Assembly: GCA_025924435.1 (NCBI GenBank)
Contig: JAICIL010000218.1
Location: 1-7,575, forward strand
Origin: Chloroflexia bacterium
GTDB lineage: Bacteria > Chloroflexota > Chloroflexia > Thermomicrobiales > JALYUS01
DNA length: 7,575 nt
Direction: 5' to 3'
The notes under the pieces are model-generated. The model ran no database searches and was not told where the DNA came from. It worked only from the letters and a program-made list of their open reading frames with translations. Positions 5,297 through 7,575 of this stretch are shown here, piece after piece. Both the position numbers and the translations under genes were made by a program. Numbering within the stretch: the stretch's first letter is position 1; every line of letters starts with the position of its first letter.

Positions 5297-5571
5297 CAGA
5301 GTTCATCATATGGAATATCTTCGCCTTCGTTGTTTTCCGCGATGTGGCGGTTGATTTCTTCGCGGTGGTCGGCATAATAGCGCATCGCGATTTCAACATC
5401 CTCCGCCCGGAGGGTCGGCAGTGCGGTGAGTACGCCCTCAACATCGCCGTATTCGTATTTGTACAGCACAACTGCTCGGACGGGGATACGCGTCCCTTCG
5501 ATGATCGGTTCCCCGAAGAGGATGCGCGGGTTGCGGACAATCGTCCGTGGCTTTGTCTGCTCCCGAACCAT
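5296..5571 (-). CDS. DUF433 protein, probable VapB-type antitoxin
   Basis: This is a 91-residue protein with a DUF433 core. NPRILFGEPIIEGTRIPVRA (14-33) is the family's hallmark 'G-x-P-x-I-x-GTRI-V' strand-turn region. Helices around LYKYEYGDVEGVLTALPTLR and AEDVEIAMRYYADHREE (about 36-73) form the HTH-like part. The tail is acidic (NEGEDIPYDEL), as expected for an antitoxin region that contacts the toxin. DUF433 genes commonly sit directly before DUF5615 genes, as in the M. tuberculosis VapBC45 pair. The start ATG 5571 has GGAGG at 5578-5582 with a six-base spacer, far better than any upstream in-frame start. The order antitoxin-then-toxin with a one-base overlap fits stoichiometric coupling. 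Such pairs usually repress their own promoter, and a candidate promoter lies about 40 bases upstream. Confidence 0.87.
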   Translation of the reverse strand: MVREQTKPRTIVRNPRILFGEPIIEGTRIPVRAVVLYKYEYGDVEGVLTALPTLRAEDVEIAMRYYADHREEINRHIAENNEGEDIPYDEL

Positions 5572-5606
5572 ACTGCGCCTCCAAACGATGTATCGCTTCC
5601 GCACAA

Positions 5607-5615
5607 AGTATAGCA
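5607..5615 (-). promoter_or_regulatory. Candidate extended -10 promoter for the DUF433/DUF5615/mobA unit
   Basis: Read on the minus strand, bases 5615-5607 spell TGC-TATACT, an extended -10 element (TGN plus five of six TATAAT matches). This predicts a start near base 5600 and a leader of about 29 bases before the DUF433 ATG. No good -35 is present (CTTCAC at the 17-base spacing). That is tolerated by extended -10 promoters. Confidence 0.4.
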
Positions 5616-5617
5616 AA

Positions 5618-5645
5618 GGGGAGAAGCCAGTGAAGACTTCTCCCC
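5618..5645 (-). terminator. Hairpin after sdhB (possible weak terminator)
   Basis: GGGGAGAAG (5618-5626) pairs perfectly with CTTCTCCCC (5637-5645) around a ten-base loop, 30 bases after the sdhB stop. On the minus strand the stem is followed by TTTGCTATACTTT, a poor U-tract, so termination may be partial. The same tail carries the candidate promoter of the next unit. Confidence 0.45.
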
Positions 5646-5662
5646 GCGCTGTCTCCCTTCGG

Positions 5663-5675
5663 TACTCGATACTCA

Positions 5676-5683
<8 letters not shown>
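5663..5683. repeat. Three imperfect 7-bp tandem repeats over the sdhB stop codon
   Basis: TACTCGA, TACTCAT and TACTCGT follow one another at 5663-5683. The complement of the middle boundary (TTA at 5676-5678) is the sdhB TAA stop. The last residues of SdhB (NE) are therefore encoded by the repeat. The unit resembles short intergenic 'GAGTA' runs that I recall from other environmental genomes; this is from memory. Confidence 0.55.
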
Positions 5684-6505
<822 letters not shown>

Positions 6506-6506
<1 letters not shown>

Positions 6507-7575
6507 CAGACGTAACTCCGCTGTGAGGGGTGGACATACTCGAATTCGAGGGGCTCCTTGTGCAAGGCGGGCGCGTTGCCGACGCCCGTGTACTCCCATG
6601 CCGAGACGTGCGAGAAATTGTCGTCGTCGCGCAACGCCTCGCCGTCCGGCGTCTGGCTCTCCTCGCGGAAGTGGCCGCCGCACGACTCCGTGCGGTCGAG
6701 GGCGTCCGTGCAGATCAGTTCGCCGAGTTCGAGGAAGTCCGCCACACGGCCCGCCTTTTCGAGCGACTGATTCAATTCCTCATTCTCGCCCAGCACGCTG
6801 ACGTTCCGCCAGAACTCCTCGCGCAGTTGCGGGATCTGGGCGAGCGCGTGGCGCAGCCCCGCGTCGTTGCGGGCCATGCCGCAGTAATCCCACATGATGT
6901 GCCCCAGTTCGCGGTGGAAGGAGTCCACCGTCCGATTGCCGTGGATGCCGAGCAGTCGCTTGACGCGGGCGTTCACCTCCGCCTCGGACTCCGCGAAGGC
7001 GGGGTGCGCCGCATCCACCTTCGCCAGTTTGGCGCTCGCGAGGTAGTCGCCGATCGTGTAGGGGAGGATGAAGTAGCCGTCCGCGAGGCCCTGCATCAGG
7101 GCGCTCGCGCCGAGGCGGTTCGCGCCGTGGTCGGAGAAGTTCGCCTCGCCGCCGACGAAGAGGCCGGGGATCGTGCTCATCAGGTTGTAGTCCACCCAGA
7201 GGCCGCCCATCGTGTAGTGGATGGCGGGGTAGATGCGCATCGGCGCGTCGTACGAGTTCTCGCCGGTGATCTTGTTGTACATATCGAACAGGTTGCCGTA
7301 CCGCTCCTCGATCACCCGCCGCCCCAGCCGCTTGATCGCGTCCGCGAAGTCGAGGTAGACGCCGCGCCCGCCGGGGCCGACGCCGCGCCCCTCGTCGCAG
7401 ACCTCCTTCGCGTTGCGGCTGGCGACATCGCGCGGGACGAGGTTGCCGAAACTGGGGTACTTCCGTTCGAGGAAGTAGTCCCGCTCGTTTTCGGGGATCG
7501 TCGCGGGCGGTCGCGCGTCGCCCGCTTTGGTCGGCACCCAGACGCGCCCGTCGTTGCGCAAGGATTCGCTCATCA
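6506..7575 (-). CDS. sdhA: Succinate dehydrogenase / fumarate reductase flavoprotein subunit, C-terminal part
   Basis: The frame runs off the right edge, so only the last 356 or so codons are present. The usual family length is about 570-650, and the N-terminal dinucleotide-binding loop and the FAD-linking histidine lie outside. The visible part begins in the [12 protein letters not shown] region (the ATG at 7573 is internal). Numbering from that Met, it contains [12 protein letters not shown] (42-53), whose Arg-48 fits the catalytic arginine region, [10 protein letters not shown] (H119, dicarboxylate contact), [20 protein letters not shown] (139-158, R153 for substrate and FAD binding), and the helical C-terminal domain. 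These motifs oxidise succinate to fumarate at the FAD. The SDHGANRLG...[15 protein letters not shown] form is the one I associate with actinobacterial and Bacteroidota-type enzymes. The order sdhA-sdhB is normal, and an sdhC would be expected beyond the right edge. Confidence 0.94.

Overview
The window is GC-rich bacterial chromosome with short gaps, gene pairs joined by 1- and 4-base overlaps, and several interspersed intergenic repeats. Together with the DUF433/DUF5615 pair and a one-Fe-S-subunit succinate dehydrogenase of the type with a '[20 protein letters not shown]'-like flavoprotein, this suggests a free-living aerobic Chloroflexota-like or similar GC-rich environmental bacterium. No phylogenetic marker is present, so the assignment is tentative.

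Plus strand, left (1-2740). The end of a TPR-like protein (1-300) is followed at once by a 29+29 bp perfect inverted repeat (302-417). The right arm of that repeat runs into the ribosome binding site of an M20-family metallopeptidase/deacylase (432-1820), which has its own intrinsic terminator (1848-1879). Next comes the most striking regulatory signal, an exact match to the sigma-54 -24/-12 consensus (1956-1970). It sits about 70 bases upstream of a YggT-family membrane protein with a long, repetitive, charged N-terminal extension (2043-2684), which is closed by a strong hairpin terminator (2705-2737).

Minus strand, right (7575 down to 2761). Reading in the direction of transcription: the C-terminal half of SdhA, then SdhB (1-base overlap), a hairpin and heptad-repeat region, a DUF433 antitoxin-like protein, a DUF5615 PIN-like protein (1-base overlap), MobA (4-base ATGA overlap), an unrecognised 149-residue protein, a composite inverted repeat that supplies that gene's stop codon (3594-3721), and an LppM/DUF3153-like lipoprotein (2761-3492). 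The lipoprotein converges on the YggT gene.

Functionally, SdhAB carries electrons from succinate to the quinone pool. MobA adds GMP to molybdopterin to make the guanine dinucleotide form of molybdenum cofactor. The VapBC-like pair lies between them in a stretch of visibly lower GC and looks acquired. Its toxin-like gene is translationally coupled to mobA. The points most worth a second look are the sigma-54-type promoter in front of yggT, the three unrelated repeat families that each sit directly on a gene's 3' end (two contain the stop codon), and the toxin-mobA coupling.
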